Below, piece by piece: positions 1 through 10,003 of a stretch of DNA of 14,237 nucleotides. The translations under genes and the position numbers were made by a program. Position 1 is the first letter of the stretch; each line of letters starts with the position of its first letter. Source of the DNA: Cylindrotheca closterium (lineage: Eukaryota; Bacillariophyta; Bacillariophyceae; Bacillariales; Bacillariaceae); the NCBI GenBank assembly GCA_933822405.4, contig CAKOGP040001904.1, positions 1-14,237 of the forward strand, in the 5' to 3' direction. The notes beneath the pieces were generated by a model. That model did not search any database. It was not told the origin of the DNA and saw nothing but the letters and a program-made list of their open reading frames with translations.

Positions 1-4
1 CTGA

Positions 5-301
5 TTGGTTCAAAGGACTGACAACAAGTGCAAAATGGGCTCCGTGAGACCCACTTTTTCCGGAAGGTGCACGACTTCTGGAAAAAGAATCTCTTACGGC
101 GACATGCATTCCAATTCCATTGGATTGCCGTGTGAAGAGGATGTTTCGACAAAGGTTCCCATCAAAACGGACTCGGACTTTGACAAAAAGGGAGCAGAAG
201 AAGGAAAGGCGGAGGCGGTCAGTCCCTTGGCGGATGGACTGGTCATTGGTGGTAGAGGGCGCCCGACCACCTTTGGATCGGCGACCCACAGCGTGGAATG
301 A
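5..301 (+). CDS. Possible C-terminal end of an upstream Gag-like ORF, partial, doubtful
   Basis: An open frame (frame 2) of 98 codons ends at a TGA at 299-301 and overlaps the start of the RT frame. It is rich in Lys, Arg, Glu and Ser, and I see no clear zinc-knuckle pattern or other domain. DIRS-order elements usually carry an ORF1 (Gag-like) before RT and often overlap it in another frame, so this could be its tail. It could equally be a chance frame: a TGA sits at positions 2-4 directly before it, and the other two frames here are also partly open. No function can be assigned from the sequence. Confidence 0.2.
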   Translation: MVQRTDNKCKMGSVRPTFSGRCTTSGKRISYGDMHSNSIGLPCEEDVSTKVPIKTDSDFDKKGAEEGKAEAVSPLADGLVIGGRGRPTTFGSATHSVE

Positions 302-2909
302 CACTGTGGATTTTATGGATATTGCTGTCCATGTTCAAGCTAGTGGTTTTCTTGATGCTTGTACTATCCATACTTTGACTGTGGCGCACCGTCATCTTGC
401 ACCCCATTCCATGGTGTTGAATACTTGGATTGCACCTCCATGCAATCCCATCAAGAAACGACTCTATGGTTTTGGCCAGGCTTCGAAAGACCGCGGTTGG
501 AATCATGATGTGGTTAATCCACGGTCTATGATCCATTTTGCTCGGCCATATCTTTCCGCTGATGATCAACTTACGGCAATGCAGGCATCTCTTGTTTGGA
601 AAAAGTATGCAGAGTTGCGCCCTTTTGCATGTGTTACTTCTCTCAAGTCATTGCAACTTCCACGTCTCTTGATGGCTGATGAAAAGGTTCCCACTACGTT
701 GGATCAACATCAAGCATGGCTGAATTCAGCCGCGTTGCTACGGTTTGATTTCAATCATGGTGATTTTGTTCGCTGGCTCGGCGGTGAATATACCAACGAA
801 GGGCGTGACTTCAATCTTGAATGGGATGTAATCGAATCCCATTTGAAGTCAAAGGTGCTCCCATCAGATCTTCCACCTACAAAATTGGACATGGCGTATT
901 GTATTCAAACTGAAGGTGTTCCTCTCCGTGGACAATGTACTACGCCTATGGAGGCAACACTTCTACAAAACGAATATGATAACCACCCAGCGGTGGGTTC
1001 TAGCTTGGCCGCGGTTGAGAAGAAATTTGCAAAGGAGGAGTGGAACTCCTACCACATCCACTACCTGCGATTTGTCTATGAATTTCTCCCGGGCTTGGTC
1101 ATCAATCCGATTCGGTGCGTCTTTGATAAAGGAAAGGGTCGAATCTGTATTGATTGCTCCAATGGTCCTAATTCGTTAGGTTCCATCAATCTTTACATTC
1201 CATCTCCGAAAGATGCTATTCCCGGTGAGGAGGATGAATGCCCTGCAGTGTACTGCCAATATGCGTTTGATCGCTTCTTGCATCAAGTCCTCAGGATGCG
1301 CATCACTCGCCCAAATGATCCCATTATGGTCCATGCGGATGATATAGAAGCTGCGTTTCGATGAGTGCTCTATCATCCCAATATGGCGTGTGCTTTTGCA
1401 TATGTTTATTCTGATTATCTGATGGTTCCAGTGGGTCAAGTTTTTGGTTCTCGGAGTGCGCCTTCCTACTACTGTGTACTTGTTGATGTCAGCCAAGCAT
1501 TGGCGGCTTGTCGGCAGGATGAGCCTATTCTTCATCCATTGGTCGCTTCCTGCACCTATGAGGTAGATACTTCCTCTCCTCTTGTACAGGTGCCTCCAGA
1601 TTCGAGATATCCTCCACTCACTTTGCAGGAGCAAACTGAAATGTACAATGCGAGCTTTGTGGATGATAATGGCGTGGTGGCATATTTGAAAACGATGCCG
1701 CAGGCACTCCAACACAGCGTCAGGTCAGCTTTTGAAGTCTTTGGTGATGCAGATCGTCGAGGTGGCTGTCTTCAGGATGCTAAGTGGACTTCTCTTGTTT
1801 CCGAGACATTTCTTTTTCTTGGATTCCGGATTGACACCCATGCTATGACCGTTTCTTGGCCTTTTGCAAAACGGAAAGCACTGGATGGTGAAATCCAGGA
1901 TATTCTTTCTCAAAAACGGAAATATGTAACTCCCAAAGAGATGGCTCACATTATTGGTGTGATTCGATCGGCGGCGGCCATTGCCCCATGGGGGACGTTT
2001 CTTAGTTTTAATTTACAAAATGCACTGACAACAGCTGCAAGAAATGCACATTCTACGAATCGCTCTTGGTGGACTCGATCTTGGATCTATCTTTCGGGAG
2101 TTGCTATTGCAACATTGCATCAGATTTGGGAAACACTTACTGTTCCTGAAGGAAGTCCATTGTGGTCGCGTCCCATTTCCCTCTATTTGGACCGTGATTT
2201 TTCACACCGAGTGTTTTCGGATGCTAGCTATGCTGGAATTGGTGGATGGAGTTCTGATTTTGGTTTCCTTTGGCGCCTTTGTCGCGAGGACCTTATACGT
2301 GCTGGATTTGATATGCGTGACATTGATTTGGCGTCTTCCGAACCTGTTTCGGATGGCTCCAATGAAGGTCTCCATATCAATCCTTTGGAATTCATTGGTG
2401 TTCTGGTGAACCTTTGGATTGTTTTGAAATTTGTGAAGAAATTGGGACCCCGTTTGGGGGGCTACATTCTGCTTCTGTTGGCGGACAACACCACTGCATT
2501 GGGGTGGATGTCTCTTGCCGCTCGCACCAAAAATCCGTTGTTACAAGGACTTGCCCGTTTGGGCGCAGCACTGCTTGTTCATGCTGCAGCTTTACTAACC
2601 AAGGTTGTTAAGCGACATTTGCCAGGCGATCAGAACGACGTGGCGGATGCCTTAAGTCGCCCCCCCACAAGCGCCAATCCAGAGCAAAATGTTCTGGACT
2701 CCGTTATCGCGCAATGGTCCCAGTTGGACGACTGTCGCATTTGCCTAGTCCCCTTCGAGCTGCTTTCAACAATTGCGTCCGTGATTTCATCACAATCAAC
2801 CGCGGTACGGTACGATCAAATAACGACCAATCTTTTGAGTCTCGAGCTGCGCACTTTGCCCGCTTCTGCGAGGACATGGAATGCTCCGAGCACTATTTAC
2901 GAGGATTAG
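48..2909 (+). pseudogene. Reverse transcriptase / RNase H polyprotein of a DIRS-order element, interrupted by one TGA stop
   Basis: It would copy the element's RNA into DNA (RT) and remove the RNA strand (RNase H). The frame is open from 48 to 2909 except for TGA at 1362-1364. RT motifs in order: INPIRCVFDKGKGRICID (about 1107-1160), HADDIEAAFR (motif A, 1332-1361), QVFGSRSAPSYY (motif B-like, about 1437-1472), FVDD (motif C, 1656-1667) and FLGFRID. RNase H follows, with acidic residues at 2220-2222 (FSDASYAG), 2388-2390 (NPLEF) and 2484-2486 (LADNTT), and GDQNDVADALSR near 2625-2660. The last motif is typical of DIRS RT/RH. The true start is unclear; recognisable homology begins around 310. 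The stop falls directly after motif A, so any product lacks FVDD and all of RNase H. CGA to TGA at a CpG is a plausible origin. The 3' end overlaps the recombinase frame. Confidence 0.88.
1362..1364 (+). other. In-frame TGA inside the RT catalytic domain
   Basis: Both sides of this codon are in the same frame and read as one continuous RT domain, with motif A just before and motif B-like residues about 75 bases after. The preceding codon is CGA. Family members usually have a second basic residue at the stop position, so a single C-to-T transition would explain it. Programmed readthrough is unlikely because the stop sits in the catalytic core and I see no readthrough signal. Confidence 0.85.
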
Positions 2910-3261
2910 ACTGGGCTGACACTCTCAGACTTCTGGGTACCTATTTGCATGCAGTCCAGCGTGGCAACAATTTGGACAAGTTCACTGATTTGAGTGCGCA
3001 GACCATGACAAATTACCTGTCTGCTGCTCATTGTTGGCTTGAGGTCGTTCAGGACCATTCCATTGATATATATGACCCGCATTCCTCTGGCAAAGGACGC
3101 CGATATCATCCCTTCTTAGCCCTGCATCTGCTTTCATCCCCGAAGAGTTTTGCAATACACCACTGGCGTTCATTCCGGATGATTTCCGCTTCTATGATCG
3201 CAATCACTGTTTGGTCCCACATCATTTGGTATTCTGTCGACATTTAAAAGGGGAGATTCTG

Positions 3262-3469
3262 GAGTTGGAGATTTGTTGGCGCTATGACAAGAGTGCCAAC
3301 AACTTCACCATCCGTCGATTTTGCCTGACGTCACACCCGATTTTTGATCCGATAGATGCTGCAGTGAGTTGGAGATTTGTTGGCGCTATGACAAGAGTGC
3401 CAACAACTTCACCATCCGTCGATTTTGCCTGACGTCACACCCGATTTTTGATCCGATAGATGCTGCAGT
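3262..3469 (+). repeat. Exact 104-bp tandem duplication inside YR
   Basis: Bases 3262-3365 and 3366-3469 are identical as read. GAGT occurs at the start of each copy and again at 3470-3473, so there is 4-bp homology at the junction. Because 104 is not a multiple of three, the duplication shifts the reading frame: copy 1 continues the upstream catalytic-domain frame and copy 2 continues the downstream one. The duplicated part covers the beta strand with the conserved lysine (RYDKS) through DPIDAAVS. This fits replication slippage or unequal exchange after the element had stopped moving. Confidence 0.95.
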
Positions 3470-3743
3470 GAGTATAGTCCATCGATGCCACCTTTTGAAG
3501 GTTCCGTCTGTTGAACCAATGGGGGTATTCAGTACTAATGGCAGCACCTACCGATTTCTACGCGACTCTGATGTTCGAAAAGTGATGCAGCATTCAGTGG
3601 ATCTGGCCTACCCAGATAAAAATCACTACATGCAATGCAACAAACATCTCATCCAGCCTCATTCCAACCGAATCACTGCCGCAGTTTGCCTTCAACGTGG
3701 TGGAGCCAGTAATGACGACATTGCGTTTAAATTGCGCTGGAGT

Positions 3744-3749
3744 CCGACA
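3744..3749. other. Left target-site duplication (CCGACA) of the nested array
   Basis: CCGACA directly precedes the array's left end GTTGGATTTCGG. The same six bases recur at 11855-11860, directly after the right end TTCCAACA. In YR this codes for Pro-Thr after LRW-Ser. If the duplication is counted as 5 bp (CCGAC), the element would start A-GTTGGA and end TCCAAC-A, which makes the ends symmetric. Confidence 0.75.
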
Positions 3750-4115
3750 GTTGGATTTCGGTTCTGGCGGACATCAGACAAGCGACAGGCTTGTTGTCGT
3801 CCAAACCGATTGACAACTTTGTGGCCCATAAAGCCATCATTGCCAACCAGCCATGCCAACATGCGACCCATCAAGTCGTCATGCAGAGGCACTAACCATA
3901 GTAATCTCCGATCCGTCTAATAGGAAATAATCATCTCTACAGGAAATAACTATTCTAAAAGACTTGTTATCTACATGGAATGGGCAAAGCAAAAGCCTTG
4001 CACGAAAACTCAAATTTCCCAAAACTTTACTGGATGTTATGCAATCCAGAAAGGCCGGTACAAAACCCACGTACCAAACTCCCGCAGGATTCAGTATGGA
4101 ATTTTTGTGGCGCTC

Positions 4116-4475
4116 GTTTGGATTGTTTTAACGGTCCATCCGCCACTCAGCCCTACAAAAAAGTGCATGATTTGGGGAGGCCAGAACTGTACCTTATTTG
4201 ATATCAGTAGAATAAAAATTTAACCCATATAAAGCTTCTAGCTTAGATCCTTAGCTTTAATCTTGTCCAGGTCGCATTAAAAAAGAACACTTTGCTCGTG
4301 AGTTATAGCCTTCTAAGCTCCGGGGTGCTTTGGGACAGATTATCCTTTGTACTGCACGCATGGCAGACACTCCCTTCGACACGACTGGGGGCAGACTGAC
4401 ACAAAAATCAAAAAAATACTCATCATCATCGATCGTCATAAATTTCACCTGATTGTCGATCATGAGAATTGCAAT
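4116..4475. other. Type A-specific 360-bp segment (first of five)
   Basis: Units of all types share sequence up to GTGGCGCTC; then type A switches to this segment while the others continue AGACRTTTGATAG. It includes TATAAAGC (near 4230), an A/T-rich stretch with AATAAAAATT (4210-4220) and an ATCATCATCGATCG stretch near 4421-4435. It has none of the GTCCG palindromes seen in the other types. On the minus strand it is open for about 73 codons (next entry). Origin unknown: it may be captured host DNA or the original interior of a longer element. Confidence 0.7.
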
Positions 4476-4598
4476 GACATCAGACAAGCGACAGGCTTGT
4501 TGTCGTCCAAACCGATTGACAACTTTGTGGCCCATAAAGCCATCATTGCCAACCAGCCATGCCAACATGCGACCCATCAAGTCGTCATGCAGAGGCAC
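4257..4598 (-). CDS. Unidentified 113-codon minus-strand open frame in type A units (repeated at 706-bp steps)
   Basis: The frame ends at TAA (4257-4259), and five identical copies lie at 4257, 4963, 5669, 6375 and 7081. Its first 40 or so residues come from the shared core and are probably not coding. The last 73 or so come from the type A-specific segment and have a more protein-like composition (IAILMIDNQ, VKFMTIDDDEYFFDF, SLPPVVSKGVSAMRAVQ). I do not recognise it. It could be the 3' end of a captured gene or a chance frame. No promoter or splice site can be shown. Confidence 0.2.
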   Translation of the reverse strand: MPLHDDLMGRMLAWLVGNDGFMGHKVVNRFGRQQACRLSDVIAILMIDNQVKFMTIDDDEYFFDFCVSLPPVVSKGVSAMRAVQRIICPKAPRSLEGYNSRAKCSFLMRPGQD

Positions 4599-7500
4599 TA
4601 ACCATAGTAATCTCCGATCCGTCTAATAGGAAATAATCATCTCTACAGGAAATAACTATTCTAAAAGACTTGTTATCTACATGGAATGGGCAAAGCAAAA
4701 GCCTTGCACGAAAACTCAAATTTCCCAAAACTTTACTGGATGTTATGCAATCCAGAAAGGCCGGTACAAAACCCACGTACCAAACTCCCGCAGGATTCAG
4801 TATGGAATTTTTGTGGCGCTCGTTTGGATTGTTTTAACGGTCCATCCGCCACTCAGCCCTACAAAAAAGTGCATGATTTGGGGAGGCCAGAACTGTACCT
4901 TATTTGATATCAGTAGAATAAAAATTTAACCCATATAAAGCTTCTAGCTTAGATCCTTAGCTTTAATCTTGTCCAGGTCGCATTAAAAAAGAACACTTTG
5001 CTCGTGAGTTATAGCCTTCTAAGCTCCGGGGTGCTTTGGGACAGATTATCCTTTGTACTGCACGCATGGCAGACACTCCCTTCGACACGACTGGGGGCAG
5101 ACTGACACAAAAATCAAAAAAATACTCATCATCATCGATCGTCATAAATTTCACCTGATTGTCGATCATGAGAATTGCAATGACATCAGACAAGCGACAG
5201 GCTTGTTGTCGTCCAAACCGATTGACAACTTTGTGGCCCATAAAGCCATCATTGCCAACCAGCCATGCCAACATGCGACCCATCAAGTCGTCATGCAGAG
5301 GCACTAACCATAGTAATCTCCGATCCGTCTAATAGGAAATAATCATCTCTACAGGAAATAACTATTCTAAAAGACTTGTTATCTACATGGAATGGGCAAA
5401 GCAAAAGCCTTGCACGAAAACTCAAATTTCCCAAAACTTTACTGGATGTTATGCAATCCAGAAAGGCCGGTACAAAACCCACGTACCAAACTCCCGCAGG
5501 ATTCAGTATGGAATTTTTGTGGCGCTCGTTTGGATTGTTTTAACGGTCCATCCGCCACTCAGCCCTACAAAAAAGTGCATGATTTGGGGAGGCCAGAACT
5601 GTACCTTATTTGATATCAGTAGAATAAAAATTTAACCCATATAAAGCTTCTAGCTTAGATCCTTAGCTTTAATCTTGTCCAGGTCGCATTAAAAAAGAAC
5701 ACTTTGCTCGTGAGTTATAGCCTTCTAAGCTCCGGGGTGCTTTGGGACAGATTATCCTTTGTACTGCACGCATGGCAGACACTCCCTTCGACACGACTGG
5801 GGGCAGACTGACACAAAAATCAAAAAAATACTCATCATCATCGATCGTCATAAATTTCACCTGATTGTCGATCATGAGAATTGCAATGACATCAGACAAG
5901 CGACAGGCTTGTTGTCGTCCAAACCGATTGACAACTTTGTGGCCCATAAAGCCATCATTGCCAACCAGCCATGCCAACATGCGACCCATCAAGTCGTCAT
6001 GCAGAGGCACTAACCATAGTAATCTCCGATCCGTCTAATAGGAAATAATCATCTCTACAGGAAATAACTATTCTAAAAGACTTGTTATCTACATGGAATG
6101 GGCAAAGCAAAAGCCTTGCACGAAAACTCAAATTTCCCAAAACTTTACTGGATGTTATGCAATCCAGAAAGGCCGGTACAAAACCCACGTACCAAACTCC
6201 CGCAGGATTCAGTATGGAATTTTTGTGGCGCTCGTTTGGATTGTTTTAACGGTCCATCCGCCACTCAGCCCTACAAAAAAGTGCATGATTTGGGGAGGCC
6301 AGAACTGTACCTTATTTGATATCAGTAGAATAAAAATTTAACCCATATAAAGCTTCTAGCTTAGATCCTTAGCTTTAATCTTGTCCAGGTCGCATTAAAA
6401 AAGAACACTTTGCTCGTGAGTTATAGCCTTCTAAGCTCCGGGGTGCTTTGGGACAGATTATCCTTTGTACTGCACGCATGGCAGACACTCCCTTCGACAC
6501 GACTGGGGGCAGACTGACACAAAAATCAAAAAAATACTCATCATCATCGATCGTCATAAATTTCACCTGATTGTCGATCATGAGAATTGCAATGACATCA
6601 GACAAGCGACAGGCTTGTTGTCGTCCAAACCGATTGACAACTTTGTGGCCCATAAAGCCATCATTGCCAACCAGCCATGCCAACATGCGACCCATCAAGT
6701 CGTCATGCAGAGGCACTAACCATAGTAATCTCCGATCCGTCTAATAGGAAATAATCATCTCTACAGGAAATAACTATTCTAAAAGACTTGTTATCTACAT
6801 GGAATGGGCAAAGCAAAAGCCTTGCACGAAAACTCAAATTTCCCAAAACTTTACTGGATGTTATGCAATCCAGAAAGGCCGGTACAAAACCCACGTACCA
6901 AACTCCCGCAGGATTCAGTATGGAATTTTTGTGGCGCTCGTTTGGATTGTTTTAACGGTCCATCCGCCACTCAGCCCTACAAAAAAGTGCATGATTTGGG
7001 GAGGCCAGAACTGTACCTTATTTGATATCAGTAGAATAAAAATTTAACCCATATAAAGCTTCTAGCTTAGATCCTTAGCTTTAATCTTGTCCAGGTCGCA
7101 TTAAAAAAGAACACTTTGCTCGTGAGTTATAGCCTTCTAAGCTCCGGGGTGCTTTGGGACAGATTATCCTTTGTACTGCACGCATGGCAGACACTCCCTT
7201 CGACACGACTGGGGGCAGACTGACACAAAAATCAAAAAAATACTCATCATCATCGATCGTCATAAATTTCACCTGATTGTCGATCATGAGAATTGCAATG
7301 ACATCAGACAAGCGACAGGCTTGTTGTCGTCCAAACCGATTGACAACTTTGTGGCCCATAAAGCCATCATTGCCAACCAGCCATGCCAACATGCGACCCA
7401 TCAAGTCGTCATGCAGAGGCACTAACCATAGTAATCTCCGATCCGTCTAATAGGAAATAATCATCTCTACAGGAAATAACTATTCTAAAAGACTTGTTAT

Positions 7501-7606
7501 CTACATGGAATGGGCAAAGCAAAAGCCTTGCACGAAAACTCAAATTTCCCAAAACTTTACTGGATGTTATGCAATCCAGAAAGGCCGGTACAAAACCCAC
7601 GTACCA

Positions 7607-7856
7607 CAAGCAGGTACAAAAAATCTCTTCCGGAAGCAACCTGCGTCAGCTCTCACCAGCTGTCGCGGCGCATAAAGCACATACGCACATGTTCTTCACA
7701 AACTAGTCACAGATCTGGATCTACCTTCAATACTTATCCATCTCTGTAAGTACTCGAACCGTACTCCCGTCCGTGTTCGATATCACGAATGTCCGACTTC
7801 ACTGTCCGACATGTTCGACTGTTCCTTTATTTGTTAAGATCCCATTTCACCAACAC
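7607..7856. other. Unique 250-bp segment between type A and type B arrays
   Basis: The type A match breaks at 7606 (GTACCA) and core sequence resumes at about 7857 (ACTTTGTGGCCCATAAAG). The intervening stretch is found once. It contains CTTCCGGAAG (a 10-bp palindrome), a 6-bp inverted pair GCAGGT / ACCTGC around it, and several GTCCG / TGTCCGA words near 7770-7820. These words recall the GTCCG cluster of types B to D, so it may be a diverged interior of the same element. It ends TTCACCAACACA, which also resembles an LTR 3' end; no matching 5' end is visible. Confidence 0.6.
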
Positions 7857-7936
7857 ACTTTGTGGCCCATAAAGCCAACATTGCCAACCAGCCGTGCCAA
7901 CATGCGACCCATCAAGTCGTCAAGCAGAGGCACCGG

Positions 7937-9788
7937 CCATAGCGATCTCCGATCCGCCTAATAGGAAATAATCATCTCTACAGGAAATAACTATTCTAAA
8001 AGACTTGTTATCTACATGGAATGGGCAAAGCAAAAGCCTTGCACGAAAACTCAAATTTCCCAAAACTTTACTGAACTCCCGCAGGATTCAGTATGGGATT
8101 TTCGTGGCGCTCAGACATTTGATAGTCCAAGCACACAATTCCATGTTTTCAGATTCCCTGCAAAAACCGACTCATAGGAATCCCCCGAATAAAACGGACC
8201 AAACGGACATTTGTCCGTCTGTCCGATCGGACGTGTCGAACTGCTTCCATCAAGGAGTTTCCAATGAATGGTCTCCAAGAGAGCAATTTCAACATGTAGA
8301 TAAAGTTGGAAATCGGTTCTGGCGGACATCAGACTGCTTGTCTTCGTCCAAACCGATTGACAACGTTGTGGCCCATCAAGCCATGATTGCCAACCAGCCG
8401 TGCCAGCATGCGACCCATCATGCAGAGGCACCGTCCATAGCGATCTCCGATCCGCCTAATAGGAAATAATCATCTCTACAGGAAATAACTATTCTAAAAG
8501 ACTTGTTATCTACATGGAATGGGCAAAGCAAAAGCCTTGCACGAAAACTCAAATTTCCCAAAACTTTACTGAACTCCCGCAGGATTCAGTATGGGATTTT
8601 CGTGGCGCTCAGACATTTGATAGTCCAAGCACACAATTCCATGTTTTCAGATTCCCTGCAAAAACCGACTCATAGGAATCCCCCGAATAAAACGGACCAA
8701 ACGGACATTTGTCCGTCTGTCCGATCGGACGTGTCGAACTGCTTCCATCAAGGAGTTTCCAATGAATGGTCTCCAAGAGAGCAATTTCAACATGTAGATA
8801 AAGTTGGAAATCGGTTCTGGCGGACATCAGACTGCTTGTCTTCGTCCAAACCGATTGACAACGTTGTGGCCCATCAAGCCATGATTGCCAACCAGCCGTG
8901 CCAGCATGCGACCCATCATGCAGAGGCACCGTCCATAGCGATCTCCGATCCGCCTAATAGGAAATAATCATCTCTACAGGAAATAACTATTCTAAAAGAC
9001 TTGTTATCTACATGGAATGGGCAAAGCAAAAGCCTTGCACGAAAACTCAAATTTCCCAAAACTTTACTGAACTCCCGCAGGATTCAGTATGGGATTTTCG
9101 TGGCGCTCAGACATTTGATAGTCCAAGCACACAATTCCATGTTTTCAGATTCCCTGCAAAAACCGACTCATAGGAATCCCCCGAATAAAACGGACCAAAC
9201 GGACATTTGTCCGTCTGTCCGATCGGACGTGTCGAACTGCTTCCATCAAGGAGTTTCCAATGAATGGTCTCCAAGAGAGCAATTTCAACATGTAGATAAA
9301 GTTGGAAATCGGTTCTGGCGGACATCAGACTGCTTGTCTTCGTCCAAACCGATTGACAACGTTGTGGCCCATCAAGCCATGATTGCCAACCAGCCGTGCC
9401 AGCATGCGACCCATCATGCAGAGGCACCGTCCATAGCGATCTCCGATCCGCCTAATAGGAAATAATCATCTCTACAGGAAATAACTATTCTAAAAGACTT
9501 GTTATCTACATGGAATGGGCAAAGCAAAAGCCTTGCACGAAAACTCAAATTTCCCAAAACTTTACTGAACTCCCGCAGGATTCAGTATGGGATTTTCGTG
9601 GCGCTCAGACATTTGATAGTCCAAGCACACAATTCCATGTTTTCAGATTCCCTGCAAAAACCGACTCATAGGAATCCCCCGAATAAAACGGACCAAACGG
9701 ACATTTGTCCGTCTGTCCGATCGGACGTGTCGAACTGCTTCCATCAAGGAGTTTCCAATGAATGGTCTCCAAGAGAGCAATTTCAACA
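7937..9788 (+). repeat. Type B tandem array, 498-bp period, about 3.7 copies
   Basis: Exact 498-bp periodicity, with core anchors at 8005, 8503, 9001 and 9499. Compared with the last unit (D), type B lacks about 50 bp after TTTACTG, the stretch with GATGTTATGCAATCC. Units join as right end CAATTTCAAC, an 11-nt linker ATGTAGATAAA, then left end GTTGGAAATCGG (left ends at 8305, 8803 and 9301). The 154-codon open frames in each unit are repeat copies with no recognisable domain; I do not call them genes. Confidence 0.93.
8203..8232. repeat. GTCCG/CGGAC palindrome cluster (first of eight)
   Basis: ACGGACA-TT-TGTCCGT (8203-8218) is a 7-bp stem with a two-base loop, and GTCCGATCGGAC (8221-8232) is a perfect 12-bp palindrome. 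Another CGGAC lies just upstream at 8195-8199. The cluster recurs in every B, B', C and D unit (for example 8701, 9199, 9697 and about 11763) and is missing from type A. It sits about 70-100 bp before each unit's right end. It could be a subterminal transposase-binding cluster or a foldback structure. Confidence 0.8.
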
Positions 9789-10003
9789 AGTTGGATTTCG
9801 GTTCTGGCAGACATCAGACAAGCGACAGGCTTGTCGTCGTCCAAACCGATTGACAACTTTGTGGCCCATAAAACCATCATTGCCAACCAGCCGTGCCAAC
9901 ATGCGACCCATCAAGTCGTCATGCAGAGGCACCGACCATAGCGATCTCCGATCCGCCTAATAGGAAATAATCATCTCTACAGGAAATAACTATTCTAAAA
10001 GAC
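9499..10003 (+). repeat. Type B' unit, first copy (identical to 11018-11522)
   Basis: This 505-bp unit is B-like up to CAATTTCAAC and then joins through only AA to a left end GTTGGATTTCGG (9790). That variant matches the array's own first left end rather than the GTTGGAAATCGG of B units. The same 505-bp unit returns at 11018-11522 after two type C units, giving the higher-order order B'-C-C-B'. Confidence 0.85.

Larger units (their letters stand above)
2714..3749 (+). pseudogene. Tyrosine recombinase (YR) of the DIRS element, main part, broken
   Basis: It would integrate the circular DNA copy of the element. Three frames carry it. Frame 2 (2714 to about 3115) has the helical core-binding domain, with SFESRAAHFARFCEDM and a DLSAQTMTNYLSAAHCWL stretch ending in GRRYHPFL. 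Frame 1 (about 3109-3365) starts the catalytic domain, with FCNTPLAFIPDDFRFYD and the strand carrying the conserved lysine (RYDKSANNFTIRRF). Frame 3 (3366-3749) continues to the HxxR box HSNR (His 3660-3662, Arg 3669-3671) and LRW (Trp 3738-3740). Between HPFL and AFIPEEF the segment that normally holds the first catalytic Arg (a TGSRxxEYGQ-like motif) is absent, and the frame changes there. A 104-bp duplication changes the frame again at 3366. At 3749 the gene is cut by the nested array; its tyrosine lies at 11873-11875. The start codon is uncertain because the gene overlaps RT/RH. Confidence 0.85.
3770..7606 (+). repeat. Type A tandem array, 706-bp period, about 5.4 copies
   Basis: The sequence repeats with a 706-bp period (for example ACATCAGACAAGCG at 3771, 4477, 5183, 5889, 6595 and 7301), and I see no differences between copies. 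The first 20 bases of the element (3750-3769) occur only before the first copy; later joints run TTGCAATG directly into ACATCAG. Each unit is the shared core followed by a private 360-bp segment (first at 4116-4475). The array ends at 7606, where copy six diverges. Open frames inside it, such as the 82-, 84- and 113-codon ones, are the same stretch repeated. Confidence 0.95.

Noticed and set aside
243..1949. Minus-strand frames of 74-179 codons under the RT gene.
   Set aside because: They are antisense shadows of the well-supported RT/RNase H frame.
3369..3920. A 183-codon frame read as a complete recombinase C-terminus in which Phe replaces the catalytic Tyr (GFRFWRT).
   Set aside because: From 3750 the frame runs into the inserted array; GTTGGATTTCGG recurs at other unit starts. 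The real continuation with Tyr is at 11861-11953.
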